From Oscillospiraceae bacterium (GTDB lineage: Bacteria > Bacillota > Clostridia > Oscillospirales > Ruminococcaceae): DNA of 7,130 nucleotides. Every line of letters starts with the position of its first letter. Within the stretch, counting starts at the first letter, position 1. Shown here in pieces: positions 6,861 through 7,130 of the stretch. Where the stretch lies: NCBI GenBank assembly GCA_017394565.1, contig JAFPXW010000389.1, positions 1-7,130 of the forward strand, read 5' to 3'. Made by a program: the position numbers and the translations under genes. The notes below the pieces were generated by a model. It did no database searches. It saw nothing but the letters and a program-made list of their open reading frames with translations, and was not told the DNA's origin.

Positions 6861-6894
6861 TCCGCAGCCCCGGGGGAAACCTTGGGGCTGCGGA
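6861..6894 (+). terminator. GC-rich stem-loop after the lyase gene
   Basis: TCCGCAGCCCC (6861-6871) and GGGGCTGCGGA (6884-6894) form a perfect 11-bp stem around a 12-nt loop, 16 bp after the stop codon. Only a weak T-run follows (GCTTTATG). It is probably a 3' end or mRNA-protecting structure, possibly backed up by the stronger palindrome about 70 bp downstream. Confidence 0.7.
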
Positions 6895-6947
6895 GCTTTA
6901 TGCATCGCGAAGCAGAGGGGACGGGGCGGGGGAAAGAAACGCACCTG

Positions 6948-7014
6948 TTCTCTTAACAGAACCCCAAAAATTGATTTCTGTGGATCCTCCCACGGAAATC
7001 AATTTTTAAGAGAA
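6948..7014. repeat. Outer inverted repeat enclosing the palindrome
   Basis: TTCTCTTAA (6948-6956) and TTAAGAGAA (7006-7014) are perfect 9-bp inverted repeats flanking the terminator-like palindrome and overlapping its last two bases. The nested layout resembles either a small non-autonomous element or an RNA with two competing folds. No target-site duplication is obvious. Confidence 0.6.
6966..7007. terminator. Long palindrome, bidirectional intrinsic terminator-like
   Basis: AAAAATTGATTTCTGTGG (6966-6983) and CCACGGAAATCAATTTTT (6990-7007) pair over 18 bp with one G-T pair, around a 6-nt loop. The stem ends in T5 on the + strand and, through the A5 at the other end, in T5 on the - strand. 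It could stop transcripts from both directions: lyase read-through from the left, or a gene beyond the right edge. Confidence 0.7.
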
Positions 7015-7130
7015 TCCATGCAGATGTTGTATAAAATGTTCAAGGCAAGCGGGTGGAGGGTGACTCCCCACGGGGTGGGGATAAGCAGGCAGCCAGCGAG
7101 GAACGAGCGCAGCTGATCGCTTATGCAGAG
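7015..7130. other. Right-edge non-coding block with small hairpin, possible dispersed repeat
   Basis: No supported gene lies here. TCCCCAC (7065-7071) and GTGGGGA (7075-7081) form a 7-bp stem with a GGG loop, and ATAAGC (7081-7086) pairs with GCTTAT (7119-7124). The minus strand is open without a stop from the right edge to a TGA at 6999-7001 (43 codons). That peptide is hydrophobic and Pro/Leu-rich, and its stop lies inside the palindrome. I read the block as an intergenic repeat rather than a gene end, with low certainty. Confidence 0.35.

Noticed and set aside
6917..6932. Possible G-quadruplex (GGGG, GGGG, GGGGG)
   Set aside because: Only three G-runs of three or more are close together. 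The next run is more than 20 bp away, so a stable three-tetrad quadruplex is not supported.
7006..7035. Possible promoter TTAAGA, 18 bp, TATAAA pointing right
   Set aside because: The -35 matches consensus at only four of six positions and overlaps the inverted repeat, and no gene start follows within the window.
6941..7130. CRISPR array
   Set aside because: There are inverted repeats but no regularly spaced direct repeats.

Overview
The window looks like chromosomal DNA of a fibre-degrading Gram-positive gut or rumen anaerobe of the Ruminococcus type (Oscillospiraceae/Ruminococcaceae, Bacillota). Three things point there: a secreted pectin-degrading enzyme carrying a dockerin (the plug module of cellulosomes), a PHP-family CpsB/YwqE tyrosine phosphatase paired with a BY-kinase (a Firmicutes-type arrangement), and strong AGGAGG-like ribosome-binding sites with a sigma-A promoter. 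Coding regions favour G/C in third positions, while the promoter region is sharply AT-rich. The genus is an inference from gene content; no marker gene is present.

Left half (1-3596): the end of an exopolysaccharide/capsule locus, all on the + strand. A CapD/WbpM-type nucleotide-sugar 4,6-dehydratase runs in from the left edge, so its N-terminal half is missing. It is followed by a chain-length regulator fused to a bacterial tyrosine kinase (Wzz-BY-kinase), and 45 bp later by a PHP-type protein-tyrosine phosphatase. Together they form the expected module: sugar precursor synthesis, kinase-controlled polymerisation/export, and the phosphatase that resets the kinase. A stem-loop after the phosphatase probably ends the operon.

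Right half (3597-6894): an independent transcription unit. A near-consensus promoter (TTGACA, 16 bp, TATAAT) drives a roughly 115-nt leader and a single large gene. It encodes a 1014-residue secreted rhamnogalacturonan lyase of family PL11 with the order signal peptide, ricin-type lectin, dockerin, CBM35, PL11 catalytic propeller. The product should attach to a cellulosome scaffoldin and cut the rhamnogalacturonan I backbone of pectin. A GC-rich hairpin follows the stop codon.

Right edge (6895-7130): no convincing gene. It holds a G-rich patch, a long bidirectional terminator-like palindrome nested inside a second inverted repeat, a small GC hairpin, and a minus-strand open frame running off the edge. 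I suspect a dispersed intergenic repeat, but this cannot be shown from one window.

I see no wholly new system. The most unusual points are the acidic Pro-rich tail placed after the tyrosine cluster of the kinase, the ERRSGxDRR repeats ending the dehydratase, the module order of the lyase with an internal dockerin whose second calcium loop is degenerate, and the nested palindromes at the right edge.
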